Below are positions 24,259 through 32,980 of a stretch of DNA of 64,000 nucleotides, in pieces. The stretch covers positions 1 through 64,000 of the forward strand of contig NZ_JACXIY010000015.1 of assembly GCF_014705655.1 (NCBI RefSeq), written 5' to 3'. The stretch comes from Paenibacillus arenilitoris (GTDB lineage Bacteria > Bacillota > Bacilli > Paenibacillales > Paenibacillaceae). How positions within the stretch are numbered: the stretch's first letter is position 1; each line of letters opens with the position of its first letter. The position numbers and the translations under genes were made by a program. A model generated the notes under the pieces. It saw only the letters and a list, made by a program, of their open reading frames with translations. It made no database searches and was not told the origin of the DNA.

Positions 24259-25383
24259 GTGGCAGATAAACGCGATTATTACGAGGTGCTCGGCGTCGGC
24301 AAGGACGCTTCGACCGAAGATATCAAGAAATCGTACCGCAAGCTGGCCAGGCAGTACCATCCGGACGTGAACAAGGCGACGGACGCGGAGGCGAAATTCA
24401 AGGAAGTGAAGGAAGCTTACGACGTGCTGAGCGACGACGGCAAGCGCGCGACCTACGATCGCTTCGGGCATGTCGATCCGAATCAGGGTATGGGCGGAGG
24501 CGGCGCCGATTTCGGCGGCGGCTTCGGCGATATTTTCGATATGTTCTTCGGCGGGGGCGGCGGCCGGCGCGATCCGAACGCGCCGCAGCGAGGCAACGAC
24601 CTGCAGTATACGATGACCGTCGAGTTCAAGGAAGCGGTATTCGGCAAGGAAACGGAGATTACGATTCCGCGTACCGAAACATGCGACACTTGCCACGGCA
24701 ACGGCGCAAAACCCGGAACGAAGCCGGATACCTGTTCGGTATGTAAGGGCAGCGGGCAGCAGGAGGTCGTCCAGAACACGCCGTTCGGCCGCATGGTCAA
24801 TCGCCGCGCTTGTACGAACTGCAGCGGCACGGGACGCATTATTAAAGAAAAATGCGGCACCTGTCATGGCGCCGGCAAGGTGAAGCGCCAACGTAAAATC
24901 AAGATCCGGATTCCGGCAGGCGTGGACGACGGCGCTCAAATCCGGATGTCCGGCGAGGGCGAAGGCGGACTTCGCGGCGGCCCCGCAGGCGATCTGTATA
25001 TCGTGATCCGGGTCAAATCGCATGAGTTTTTCGAACGCGAAGGCGACGACATCTATTGCGAGGTTCCGCTTACGTTCGTGCAGGCCGCACTCGGGGACGA
25101 GATCGAAATCCCGACACTGACGGAGAAGGTGAAGCTGAAGGTGCCGGCCGGCACGCAGACCGGAACATATTTCCGGCTCAAAGGGAAAGGCGTACCGAAG
25201 CTGCGGGGCTACGGGCAAGGCGATCAGCACGTGAAAGTAACGATCGTCACGCCAACCGGCCTGACTGACGACCAGAAGGAGCTGCTCCGCCAATTCGGCG
25301 GCTTGGCCGGCGATCATAACGATGGCCCTGAACATCATGAATCCATATTTGAACGTATGAAGAAGGCGTTCCGCGGCGAATAG
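24259..25383 (+). CDS. dnaJ: Hsp40 co-chaperone DnaJ
   Basis: 374 residues. Seen: a J domain (residues 1-70) with the HPD motif in YHPDVNK, a Gly/Phe-rich linker (about 75-110), four zinc-centre repeats ([36 protein letters not shown]) and the C-terminal substrate-binding beta domains. Delivers clients to DnaK and stimulates its ATPase. GTG start after GGAGGTGAG. Follows dnaK after a terminator-like stem. Confidence 0.97.
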   Translation: MADKRDYYEVLGVGKDASTEDIKKSYRKLARQYHPDVNKATDAEAKFKEVKEAYDVLSDDGKRATYDRFGHVDPNQGMGGGGADFGGGFGDIFDMFFGGGGGRRDPNAPQRGNDLQYTMTVEFKEAVFGKETEITIPRTETCDTCHGNGAKPGTKPDTCSVCKGSGQQEVVQNTPFGRMVNRRACTNCSGTGRIIKEKCGTCHGAGKVKRQRKIKIRIPAGVDDGAQIRMSGEGEGGLRGGPAGDLYIVIRVKSHEFFEREGDDIYCEVPLTFVQAALGDEIEIPTLTEKVKLKVPAGTQTGTYFRLKGKGVPKLRGYGQGDQHVKVTIVTPTGLTDDQKELLRQFGGLAGDHNDGPEHHESIFERMKKAFRGE

Positions 25384-25403
25384 CGCGGAACGTCTTCTTT
25401 TTT
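25360..25403 (+). terminator. Terminator overlapping the dnaJ stop
   Basis: GAAGGCGTTCCGCG ... CGCGGAACGTCTTC, then TTTTTT. The left arm is within the last dnaJ codons. Confidence 0.85.
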
Positions 25404-25486
25404 GGCGAGCATTGAATAGGATTCGAAGGACGGGCGCAATCTATTCGAGGAAATGATCCAGCAGCACACGAATGGAGGAAGCGAAG

Positions 25487-25657
25487 ATGGACAATAAAAA
25501 CATGGATGATAACAACGACTTGGAAAAAGTGAATTTCGCCGAGCTGCCGACCGGCAAGAACGAGGACGTGGAATTTTCCGAGGAGCTTGCGGACGAAGCC
25601 GACCGCAAAGCGATGGAACGCGCGGCTGCGGCGGATGAGCGCAACGAGGAACAGTAA
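25487..25657 (+). CDS. YfhD-like small acidic protein
   Basis: 56 residues from the ATG that follows GGAGGAAGCGAAG; a slightly longer frame opens within the ribosome site and is rejected. The C-terminal half, EDVEFSEELADEADRKAMERAAAADER, resembles the YfhD family of small Bacillales proteins of unknown role. Very acidic and probably helical. The stop overlaps the next start by one base (TAATG), so the two tiny genes are translationally coupled. Confidence 0.7.
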   Translation: MDNKNMDDNNDLEKVNFAELPTGKNEDVEFSEELADEADRKAMERAAAADERNEEQ

Positions 25658-25863
25658 TGAGTCAGGTTGAAATACGGGCCAGCTTCGACGGCGAGAGCGC
25701 CGCTCAGGAAGCGTTGCATAAGCTACAAGCGCTGCGCGCGTTCGAAGTCGGCGGCATGCCCGAGAGCGGCCTGCTGACGGCTACGGTCGACGAAGAGGTG
25801 GCCGAACGCGCTCTGCATTTGATCCGCCAGATCGGCGGAAACACGGATACGACGATCATCTGA
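25657..25863 (+). CDS. Hypothetical small protein coupled to the YfhD-like gene
   Basis: 68 residues with no family recognised. The alternation VEIRASFDGES...ALHKLQALRAF...GLLTATVDEEVAERALHLIRQIGG suggests a small alpha/beta fold of the ferredoxin/ACT-like type (beta-alpha-beta-beta-alpha-beta), by eye only. It begins within the upstream stop codon and is followed by a terminator, so it forms a bicistron with the YfhD-like gene. Confidence 0.65.
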   Translation: MSQVEIRASFDGESAAQEALHKLQALRAFEVGGMPESGLLTATVDEEVAERALHLIRQIGGNTDTTII

Positions 25864-25867
25864 ACGA

Positions 25868-25901
25868 ATAAGCCTGCGGCGTCATGCCGCAGGCTTTATT
25901 T
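25868..25901 (+). terminator. Intrinsic terminator of the small-gene bicistron
   Basis: AAGCCTGCGGC, loop GTCAT, GCCGCAGGCTT, then TATTT. Confidence 0.88.
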
Positions 25902-25912
25902 CATTCCGTTTT

Positions 25913-25942
25913 TTGTGCAGAGGCGTTGCAATGTTGTACAAT
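25913..25942 (+). promoter_or_regulatory. Candidate sigma-A promoter of prmA
   Basis: TTGTGC, 18 bases, TACAAT, about 65 bases before the prmA ATG. The -10 is good and the -35 weak. Confidence 0.5.
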
Positions 25943-26007
25943 AGAGGTTAGATTTTTATAAGACTAAAGTCGTGCGTTTATACGTAGGGTAATGGAGGAG
26001 CATACAT

Positions 26008-26994
26008 ATGAAATGGCATGAAGTAACGATCTCGACGACCGAAGAGGCGCAGGAGATGATTTCGAATTTTTTGCATGAAATGGGAGCGGGAGGCGTATCC
26101 ATCGAGGAGTCCGGGTCGCTTAACAAGCCGCGCGATACGTCGCTCGGTCAGTGGTACGAGCTTCCGCTTAACGACATTCCCGAAGGCCAGGCCGTGATCA
26201 AGGGATACTTTCACGAGGATACCGATACCGGCGCACTGCTCGAGGCGCTGAAGCCGAGAATCGAACAGCTGCGGGAGTTCGATATCGATCCGGGCGACGT
26301 CGCTTATTCGGCCGCCGTCGTGGACGACGAGGATTGGGCGACCGCCTGGAAGCAATATTTCAAGCCGCTGCGCGTTTCCGACACGCTGACGATCAAGCCG
26401 ACTTGGGAAACGTACGAGGCCGGTGAGAACGAGCGCATTATCGAACTGGATCCGGGCATGGCATTCGGCACGGGAACGCATCCGACGACGGCGCTATGCT
26501 TGCAGACGCTGGAGTCCGTCGTACGCGGCGGAGAAGAGGTAATCGACGTGGGCACCGGTTCCGGCATATTGGCGATCGGGGCTTGCCGTCTAGGAGCGAA
26601 GAGCGTGCTGGCGCTCGATCTGGATCCGGTTGCCGTATCCAGCGCGACGGAGAACGTGAAGCTGAACGATTTGTCCGGGCAGGTCGAGGTACGGCTAAGC
26701 GATTTGCTTGGCGTGCTTAAAGACGGCACCGATGGCGAAGTCGGCGGATCGCTTCGCGTGACCTTGCCGGTCGATCTGGTGGTGGCGAATATTTTGGCGG
26801 AAATCATTTTGCTGTTTATTGATGACGTTTATGCGGCGCTGAGACCGGGCGGTATTTATATCGCATCCGGCGTATACAAAAACAAGGAATCCGACGTCGA
26901 AGAGGGCTTGGTCCGTTCCGGCTTCGAAATCGTCGAGAAACGCCGCGACGAGGATTGGATCGCGTTCGTGGCGAGAAAGCCGCAGGTGGTTTAA
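26008..26994 (+). CDS. prmA: Ribosomal protein L11 methyltransferase
   Basis: SAM-dependent enzyme that trimethylates L11. 328 residues. Seen: an N-terminal L11-recognition domain (about 1-95), then the methyltransferase fold with MAFGTGTHPTT, motif I VIDVGTGSGILAIGA, LDLDPVAV and VANILAEI. Between the last strands there is a short acidic loop (LKDGTDGEVGGS). GGAGGAGC precedes the ATG. The stop overlaps the next gene's ATG by one base, starting the prmA-protease-rsmE-mtaB run (yqeT-yqeU-yqeV order in Bacillus). Confidence 0.96.
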   Translation: MKWHEVTISTTEEAQEMISNFLHEMGAGGVSIEESGSLNKPRDTSLGQWYELPLNDIPEGQAVIKGYFHEDTDTGALLEALKPRIEQLREFDIDPGDVAYSAAVVDDEDWATAWKQYFKPLRVSDTLTIKPTWETYEAGENERIIELDPGMAFGTGTHPTTALCLQTLESVVRGGEEVIDVGTGSGILAIGACRLGAKSVLALDLDPVAVSSATENVKLNDLSGQVEVRLSDLLGVLKDGTDGEVGGSLRVTLPVDLVVANILAEIILLFIDDVYAALRPGGIYIASGVYKNKESDVEEGLVRSGFEIVEKRRDEDWIAFVARKPQVV

Positions 26995-27707
26995 TGGATT
27001 TGCAGCGTTTTTTATGGTATCCGATTGAAGATCTGCCCTTCATCGCGTTGGTACTGATCCTCGCGTTCACCGTTCATGAATTCGCACATGCGTACAGCGC
27101 CTATAAATTCGGCGACGATACGGCATATAAAGCCGGCAGGGTGACGCTCAATCCGCGCGTACATCTCGATATACTCGGCACCATTCTTATTCTGATCGCG
27201 GGCTTTGGCTGGGCGAGACCCGTGCCCGTCAATCCGAGCCGATTCAAAAACCCGCGCTTGATGGGGATCGTCGTATCGGCGGTCGGCCCGTTAAGCAATT
27301 TGCTCATGGCCGTCATCGGCATGATCCTCCTGTATGTTCTGAACCAAACGGGTTTGCTGCATGCGGGCTCGGTCGGCGTGTACAAAGCGCTTATTCATTT
27401 TTTTTACTATTTGATTTCGATGAATCTGCTGCTCTTCATCTTTAATCTCATTCCGCTGCCGCCGCTTGACGGTTATCGGATTATCGCGGATCTCATGCCT
27501 GTGCGCATCCGGTACAAGATGGATCAGAACGTGCAGTGGGGGATGTTCATCTTTCTGCTCATCGTATTTATCCCGCCGCTGAGGGCGGTCACGCTCGACC
27601 CGATTCTGGGGTTGTCCGGCGATATCATGTTTACGCTCATTTCGTGGTGCGAAGCGGTATTCGCTCCGCTCGACTGGCAGCGGTTGATCATAGATTTTTC
27701 CGTGTGA
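26994..27707 (+). CDS. Site-2-type (M50) membrane metalloprotease
   Basis: 237 residues with about five to six transmembrane segments. Seen: the zinc-binding FTVHEFAHAY (HExxH) in the first core helix and the third-ligand motif NLIPLPPLDGYR in a later helix. The fold resembles the short SpoIVFB/YwhC branch of site-2 proteases, without PDZ domain. The substrate is not deducible. Its presence next to a window containing RsiW does not by itself link the two; RsiW is normally cut by the PDZ-containing RasP type. It overlaps prmA by one base. Confidence 0.88.
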   Translation: MDLQRFLWYPIEDLPFIALVLILAFTVHEFAHAYSAYKFGDDTAYKAGRVTLNPRVHLDILGTILILIAGFGWARPVPVNPSRFKNPRLMGIVVSAVGPLSNLLMAVIGMILLYVLNQTGLLHAGSVGVYKALIHFFYYLISMNLLLFIFNLIPLPPLDGYRIIADLMPVRIRYKMDQNVQWGMFIFLLIVFIPPLRAVTLDPILGLSGDIMFTLISWCEAVFAPLDWQRLIIDFSV

Positions 27708-27759
27708 AGCATGGTATGATGGAGGATGGAATTCGTTTAAGGGTGGTTTGACAACAACA

Positions 27760-28533
27760 ATGCAACGATATTTTGTAGCGGCGGGGCAGTTTCGAAGCTC
27801 CGAGGTCCGCATTGTCGGCGACGACGCGCATCATGCCGTTCGGGTCATGCGCACGAAGCCGGGCGATAAATTCATCGTCAGCGACGGGGAGTCGCGTACG
27901 GCGCTCGTCGTCGTCCGGGAGGCGACGCCGATGCAAATTACGGCCGATATCGAACGGATGCTGCCGAGCGACGGCGAGCCCGCGTGGTCGGTAACGATCG
28001 CGCAGAGCTTGCCGAAAGGCGACAAGATGGAGCTCGTCATCCAGAAGGGCACCGAGATCGGAGCCTATGCTTTCATGCCGTTCCAATCGGAGCGAATGGT
28101 TGTCCAATACGACGGCAAGAAGGAAGCGAAACGTATCGAGCGGTGGAGCAAAATCGCCAAGGAAGCGGCGGAGCAAGCGCATCGCAGCCGGATTCCGGAA
28201 ATCGGTTCGGTACTTGGCTGGCGGGAGCTGATGAGTGCGATCGGCTCGTACGATTTGGCTTTGTTCTGCTACGAGCGCGAAGGAGACGCCGCCCGCGGCA
28301 AAGGAATTCGAACGGCCGTGCGGGAATGGGCGGGAGAGAGAGACGCCGGATCCGCCAGCGTGCTGCTCATCGTCGGCCCGGAAGGCGGCTTCACGGAGCG
28401 GGAAGCGGCGGAAGCGGAAGCGGCCGGTGCCGTTCCGGTCGGTCTCGGCAAACGGATATTGCGGACGGAAACGGCAGGAATCGTCGGATTAACCTGCCTG
28501 CTATATGAATCCGGAGAAATGGGAGGAGCGTGA
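27760..28533 (+). CDS. rsmE: 16S rRNA m3U1498 methyltransferase RsmE
   Basis: SPOUT-family enzyme. 257 residues from the ATG giving the family-typical MQRYFV; a TTG 12 bases earlier is directly against the ribosome site. Seen: an N-terminal PUA-like domain (1-75), QSLPKGDKMELVIQKGTEIG, the knot motifs VLLIVGPEGGFTEREAAEA and GLGKRILRTETAGIV. Overlap of its stop with the region just before mtaB suggests coupling. Confidence 0.95.
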   Translation: MQRYFVAAGQFRSSEVRIVGDDAHHAVRVMRTKPGDKFIVSDGESRTALVVVREATPMQITADIERMLPSDGEPAWSVTIAQSLPKGDKMELVIQKGTEIGAYAFMPFQSERMVVQYDGKKEAKRIERWSKIAKEAAEQAHRSRIPEIGSVLGWRELMSAIGSYDLALFCYEREGDAARGKGIRTAVREWAGERDAGSASVLLIVGPEGGFTEREAAEAEAAGAVPVGLGKRILRTETAGIVGLTCLLYESGEMGGA

Positions 28534-28538
28534 CCATT

Positions 28539-29918
28539 ATGCCAACGGTCGCATTTTATACACTTGGCTGCAAAGTAAACTTCTACGACACGGAAGCGAT
28601 CTGGCAGCTGTTCAAAAACGAAGGCTACGAGCAGGTCGATTTCGAATCGACCGCGGACGTCTATTTGATCAATACTTGCACGGTAACGAATACGGGCGAC
28701 AAAAAAAGCCGCCAAATTATCCGGCGCGCCGTTCGCCGCAATCCCGACGCGGTCATTGCGGTTACCGGATGCTACGCGCAAACGTCGCCCGCGGAGATCA
28801 TGGCGATCGAAGGCGTCGACCTCGTCATCGGAACGCAGGACCGCGACAAAATCATGGACTACGTGGGACAGATTCAAGCGGACCGCAAGCCGGTCAACGC
28901 GGTGCGAAACATTATGAAGACGCGGGACTTCGAAGAGCTGAACGTGCCGGACTTCACGGAACGGACGCGCGCCTTCCTGAAAATCCAGGAGGGCTGCAAC
29001 AACTTCTGCACGTTCTGCATCATTCCTTGGTCGCGCGGGCTGTCGCGCAGCCGCGCGCCGCAAAGCGTGCTCGAGCAGGCGAAGCAGCTGGTCGCCTCCG
29101 GCTACAAGGAAATCGTCCTGACGGGCATTCATACCGGCGGATACGGCGACGATATGGAAAATTACAACCTGACCAGCCTGCTCTGGGATTTGGACAAGGT
29201 GGAAGGGCTGGAGCGGATAAGAATCAGCTCGATCGAGGCGAGCCAGATCGACGACGCGATGATCGACGTGCTCAACCGTTCCAGCAAAATGTGCCGACAT
29301 CTTCATATTCCGCTTCAGGCGGGCGAAAATTCGGTTCTTAAGCGGATGCGCCGCAAATATACGACGGAGGAATTCGCCGCGAAGATCAAGCGGCTGCATG
29401 AAGCGATGCCGGGCGTCGCGATCACGACGGACGTCATCGTCGGTTTCCCCGGCGAGACCGAGGAAATGTTCGAGAGCGGCTACCGATTCATGGAGGAGCT
29501 GCAGTTCGCCGAAATGCACGTGTTCCCTTATTCCAAGCGAACCGGCACGCCGGCCGCACGCATGGAGGATCAAGTGGACGAGGAAGTGAAGAACGAGCGC
29601 GTTCACAAGCTGATCGACTTGTCCGAGAAGATGCAGCTGCAATACGCGTCGAAGCATGTCGGCCAAGTGCTCGACGTCATTCCCGAACGGGATTACAAAG
29701 GCGCGCCGGGCACCGGTATGGTCATGGGCTACACCGACAACTACATTCAAGTCGTATTCGAAGGCTCCGAGTCGCTGATCGGGCAATTGTGCCGCGTGAA
29801 GATTACGGAAGCCGGCGTCAATGAGTGCAAGGGCAAGCTGGTTCGCGTGCTGGACGATCGGCCGCCGCAGGAGCCGCATAGCTTCGTATTGGAGCGTCCG
29901 GAAGCGATGAGAGCCTAA
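28539..29918 (+). CDS. mtaB: tRNA t6A37 methylthiotransferase MtaB
   Basis: Converts t6A37 to ms2t6A37 in ANN-decoding tRNAs. 459 residues. Seen: the UPF0004 domain with FYTLGCKVN, INTCTVT and GCYAQ (the second iron-sulfur cluster cysteines), the radical-SAM domain with CNNFCTFC, HIPLQAGENSVLKRMRRKY and DVIVGFPGET, and a C-terminal TRAM domain. The ATG is 10 bases after GGGAGGAG; a GTG nine bases upstream overlaps the rsmE stop but is too close to the ribosome site. Confidence 0.95.
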   Translation: MPTVAFYTLGCKVNFYDTEAIWQLFKNEGYEQVDFESTADVYLINTCTVTNTGDKKSRQIIRRAVRRNPDAVIAVTGCYAQTSPAEIMAIEGVDLVIGTQDRDKIMDYVGQIQADRKPVNAVRNIMKTRDFEELNVPDFTERTRAFLKIQEGCNNFCTFCIIPWSRGLSRSRAPQSVLEQAKQLVASGYKEIVLTGIHTGGYGDDMENYNLTSLLWDLDKVEGLERIRISSIEASQIDDAMIDVLNRSSKMCRHLHIPLQAGENSVLKRMRRKYTTEEFAAKIKRLHEAMPGVAITTDVIVGFPGETEEMFESGYRFMEELQFAEMHVFPYSKRTGTPAARMEDQVDEEVKNERVHKLIDLSEKMQLQYASKHVGQVLDVIPERDYKGAPGTGMVMGYTDNYIQVVFEGSESLIGQLCRVKITEAGVNECKGKLVRVLDDRPPQEPHSFVLERPEAMRA

Positions 29919-29935
29919 TTGAATGCTGACCGTGC

Positions 29936-29992
29936 GGAGGATTCCTTTGCTCATCGGTTCCGGGTGCGGAATAGATGGAGGAATCCTTTGCT
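29936..29992. repeat. Imperfect direct repeat between mtaB and the Nudix gene
   Basis: GGAGGATTCCTTTGCT at 29936 and GGAGGAATCCTTTGCT at 29977 match in 15 of 16 bases, 41 bases apart. Each copy contains a small AGGA/TCCT palindrome. Function unknown; it could be a duplicated leader or protein-binding site. Confidence 0.5.
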
Positions 29993-30032
29993 GCATATAC
30001 TAACCAGTAAACGTTGCAAGGGGGAGCCAGGC

Positions 30033-30464
30033 ATGAAGGAGATTTCGGCAGGCGGCGTCGTATACCGCCACACGGAGCAAGGAAAGCTGCAAATTCAGCT
30101 GATTCAGGACCGTTACGGGAAAGTTTCGCTGCCCAAAGGGAAGATGGAGGCCGGCGAGACCGTCGAACAGACCGCGCTCAGGGAAATCGCCGAGGAAACG
30201 GGACTGGAGGGCAAAATCATCGCGCCGATCGACCAAATTAAATACACGTACGAGCATGAAACTTTCGGAACCGTGAACAAAGAGGTGCATTACTACCTGG
30301 TCGAAGCGGTAGGCGGCTCCCTGCAGGCGCAGGTGGAAGAAATCCGCGGCGTGGACTGGTTCGACCCGCTGGATGCTTGGCGGCGCCAGAAGCAGTCCGG
30401 TTACGACAATAACCACCGGATCCTGTCGGGCGCGCTTCGCCTGCTCGGCATTCAGGCCGAATAA
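30033..30464 (+). CDS. Nudix hydrolase
   Basis: 143 residues from the ATG after AAGGGGGAGC. A longer upstream frame lacks conserved text and is rejected. Seen: SAGGVVYR and a complete Nudix box (GKMEAGETVEQTALREIAEETGL), which binds the metal and cleaves a nucleoside diphosphate linked to X. The small size and lack of extra domains suggest a general housecleaning enzyme (MutT or Ap4A-hydrolase type); substrate not deducible. It converges on the reverse-strand transporter gene with only 12 bases between stops and no clear terminator. Confidence 0.88.
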   Translation: MKEISAGGVVYRHTEQGKLQIQLIQDRYGKVSLPKGKMEAGETVEQTALREIAEETGLEGKIIAPIDQIKYTYEHETFGTVNKEVHYYLVEAVGGSLQAQVEEIRGVDWFDPLDAWRRQKQSGYDNNHRILSGALRLLGIQAE

Positions 30465-30476
30465 AGGCGAAGCGGT

Positions 30477-31439
30477 TCATACTTTGCGGAATACCGGCAA
30501 ATAGCAAAACGGCAGGGCGATGAGCGAGCTCAGGATGTTGAAGATCGTTTGCGAATGGGCGATCGTGCCGGCTGGCGTCGAGGCAAGCCATGAGGATACC
30601 GCGTCAAGCTCACCGATAAAGGGCATGAAGAGCAGCGCTCCGCCGAGATTGAGCACGATATGCGACCAGGCGACGTATTGGCCGGCCTTGGAACCTCCGA
30701 TGGAAGCGAGCAACGCCGTCGCGCACGTCCCGACGTTGGCGCCCAGGACGACGGCGATGCCGATCTCGATCGGCATCGCGCCGATCGAGACGAAGCCCAT
30801 AATGATACCGATGACGGCCGCGCTGCTGTGGACGGCCGCGGTCAGCACCGCGCCGGCCGCCAGTCCCCACCATAGGTTCTCCCCGGCTTTCGCCAGAAAC
30901 CACCTGAACATGTCGCTGCCCTGAATCGCCGGGCCGACGACCTGCATCATCGTAATGCCGGTCAGCAGAAGCCCGAAGCCGCATAAGGCAACGGAGGAGG
31001 AACGGATTTGTTCCAGCCATTTGAAGCCGCGCAGCGCGGGAACGAGGCGGACTTCGCCGAGAAGCGCCGTGGTCAGCCATAAGCCGATCGACGTTATGAG
31101 CAGAGGAACGGCCAGCTTGTTCAGGTTAAGACCGATCAGCTCCGTCGTAATGCAGGTGCCGATATTCGTGCCTAGAATGATCCCTAGCGTTCTGGGAAAG
31201 GTAAGCAATCTGGCATTGACCATGCCGATCGCGATGACGGTGACGGCCGTGCTGCTTTGCAGGAAGGCGGTGGAGGCGGTGCCGATCGCAAGCCCGTGGA
31301 TAGGCGTGGCGGTCGAACGTTCCAATAGGCCGTTCAAGTAAGGGCCGGCGAGCCGGTGCAGCGCGAGCTCCATCAGCTTCATGCCGCACATGAAGACCGA
31401 AAATCCGAGCAGCATCGGAACGAGAATCGTCTGAACCAT
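30477..31439 (-). CDS. Na/Pi-cotransporter family protein (YqeW-like)
   Basis: 320 residues, about eight or nine transmembrane helices. Seen: two inverted PF02690 repeats with the family QSST-type signatures FLQSSTAVTVIA and AVHSSAAVIGII, plus GTNIGTC and GANVGTCATA. No C-terminal PhoU domain, as in B. subtilis YqeW. Probably sodium-coupled phosphate or similar anion transport across the cytoplasmic membrane. In Bacillus the homologue also sits after mtaB (yqeV). Here the gene is on the reverse strand relative to its neighbours. Confidence 0.88.
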   Translation of the reverse strand: MVQTILVPMLLGFSVFMCGMKLMELALHRLAGPYLNGLLERSTATPIHGLAIGTASTAFLQSSTAVTVIAIGMVNARLLTFPRTLGIILGTNIGTCITTELIGLNLNKLAVPLLITSIGLWLTTALLGEVRLVPALRGFKWLEQIRSSSVALCGFGLLLTGITMMQVVGPAIQGSDMFRWFLAKAGENLWWGLAAGAVLTAAVHSSAAVIGIIMGFVSIGAMPIEIGIAVVLGANVGTCATALLASIGGSKAGQYVAWSHIVLNLGGALLFMPFIGELDAVSSWLASTPAGTIAHSQTIFNILSSLIALPFCYLPVFRKV

Positions 31440-31546
31440 GGGAGGGTCTCCTTCTTTTTTTCGACGAAAAGTTAGATTCGTAGCTATACATATGCCGCAA
31501 GAAAGACAAGCATGACAAGCAGTTCATAGAGGGGACGAGCGCAATC

Positions 31547-32947
31547 GTGAGCAATCCGAAAATCTGGTTACAGAAAGCTAGGAAAAAAAGGTTGGAGCAA
31601 GGTCATCCGTGGATCTACGCGTCCGAAATCGACCGGCTGGAAGGAGAAGCACAGCCCGGCGGCCTCGTCGACGTCGTCACGCATCAAGGCCGTTACTTGG
31701 CGACGGGCTATTGGAATCCGAAGTCGCAAATTACGGTACGCGTCGTTTCGTACAAGCCGATACAGGCGATGGACGCCGAATTTTTCAAGTCCCGGTTGCT
31801 CGATTGCCGGAATCATCGCCGCCGCTTCGTCGCGGACGCCGATTGCAGGCTGGTGTACGGCGAAGCCGACTTCCTGCCGGGACTCGTCGTGGACCGGTTC
31901 GGAGGCGTGCTCGTGGTGCAGCTGCTCACGCTGGGGATGGACGGCAGGCGGGACGAGCTGATCGAAGCGCTGGTCGAGGTGTTCCGGCCTCAGGGCATCT
32001 ATGAGCGGAGCGACGTAAGCGTACGCGCCCTCGAAGGGCTCGAAGAGCGTACGGGCGTCTTGTACGGGGAATGCCCGGTCGTAATCGAGATCGAGGAAAA
32101 CGGGCTTAAGCTGGAGGTCGATATCGTCGAGGGACAGAAAACCGGCTACTTCTTCGATCAGCGGGAAAACAGGGCGGCAATCAAACCGCTGATGACGGGC
32201 TGGGGAAGCCGCAGCGGCATCCGCCTGGCAGACCGGGCGACTGCGCAGGCAGGCGGAGCGGAAGCATTATCGGAGTCCGGTTCGTCAGCCGGTGAGCTCG
32301 TTCCCGTCAATTCGAACGGGAAGATCGTTACCTTTCCGTATTGGGACGGCGCTTCCGTGCTCGAATGCTTCGCGCATACGGGCAGCTTTACTTTGCATGC
32401 CTGCAAGTACGGCGCGAAGAAAGTAACGTGCCTGGACGTATCCGAGCATGCGATCGAAACCGCGAAACGGAACGTGGTCCGAAACGGCTTCGAGGACCGC
32501 GTCGAATTCGTCGTCGCCGACGCTTTCGATTATTTGCGCTCGCAGGTGAAGGCGATCGACGAGCGGAAGCTGCGCGGCGGCGGCGGCATCGATACATCGA
32601 AGAAGATGGAAGGTCCGGCAGGGCGGACGTGGGACGTCGTTATATTGGACCCGCCGGCGTTCGCGAAGTCGAAGAGCGCGGTGCCCGGCGCCTGCCGCGG
32701 CTACAAGGACATCAATCTGCAGGGAATGAAGCTGGTGAACGACGGCGGCTATTTGGTGACGGCAAGCTGCTCGTATCATATGCGCCCGGAGCTATTCCTA
32801 GAGACGATCCAGGAAGCGGCGGCCGATGCGGGCAAGCTGCTCCGGCTCGTCGAGTGGCGCGCGGCGGGCAAAGACCATCCGCAGCTTCTCGGCGTGAACG
32901 AAGGCCATTATTTGAAGTTCGCGATATTTGAAGTAAGGAGCAAATAA
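31547..32947 (+). CDS. RlmI/YwbD-like rRNA methyltransferase with insertions
   Basis: 466 residues, about 70 longer than usual for the family. Seen: a PUA domain (1-75, RLEQGHPWIYASEID), the EEHD-like middle domain, SAM motif region SVLECFAHTGSFTLHA, and the catalytic motif DPPAFAKSK. Family members methylate C1962 of 23S rRNA (RlmI). Two insertions stand out: residues about 222-262 (Ala/Ser/Gly-rich, between NRAAIKPLM and SVLECF) and about 335-360 (GGGG-containing, before VVILDPP). GTG start; the weak ribosome site GAGGGG lies some 15 bases upstream. Confidence 0.88.
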   Translation: MSNPKIWLQKARKKRLEQGHPWIYASEIDRLEGEAQPGGLVDVVTHQGRYLATGYWNPKSQITVRVVSYKPIQAMDAEFFKSRLLDCRNHRRRFVADADCRLVYGEADFLPGLVVDRFGGVLVVQLLTLGMDGRRDELIEALVEVFRPQGIYERSDVSVRALEGLEERTGVLYGECPVVIEIEENGLKLEVDIVEGQKTGYFFDQRENRAAIKPLMTGWGSRSGIRLADRATAQAGGAEALSESGSSAGELVPVNSNGKIVTFPYWDGASVLECFAHTGSFTLHACKYGAKKVTCLDVSEHAIETAKRNVVRNGFEDRVEFVVADAFDYLRSQVKAIDERKLRGGGGIDTSKKMEGPAGRTWDVVILDPPAFAKSKSAVPGACRGYKDINLQGMKLVNDGGYLVTASCSYHMRPELFLETIQEAAADAGKLLRLVEWRAAGKDHPQLLGVNEGHYLKFAIFEVRSK

Positions 32948-32980
32948 ACCGACGATTTTGCACAGAAGGGAGAGCTGCGC

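Noticed and set aside
28269..29996. Long minus-strand frame (575 codons) opposite mtaB
   Set aside because: Shadow frame; mtaB has full radical-SAM, UPF0004 and TRAM signatures on the plus strand.
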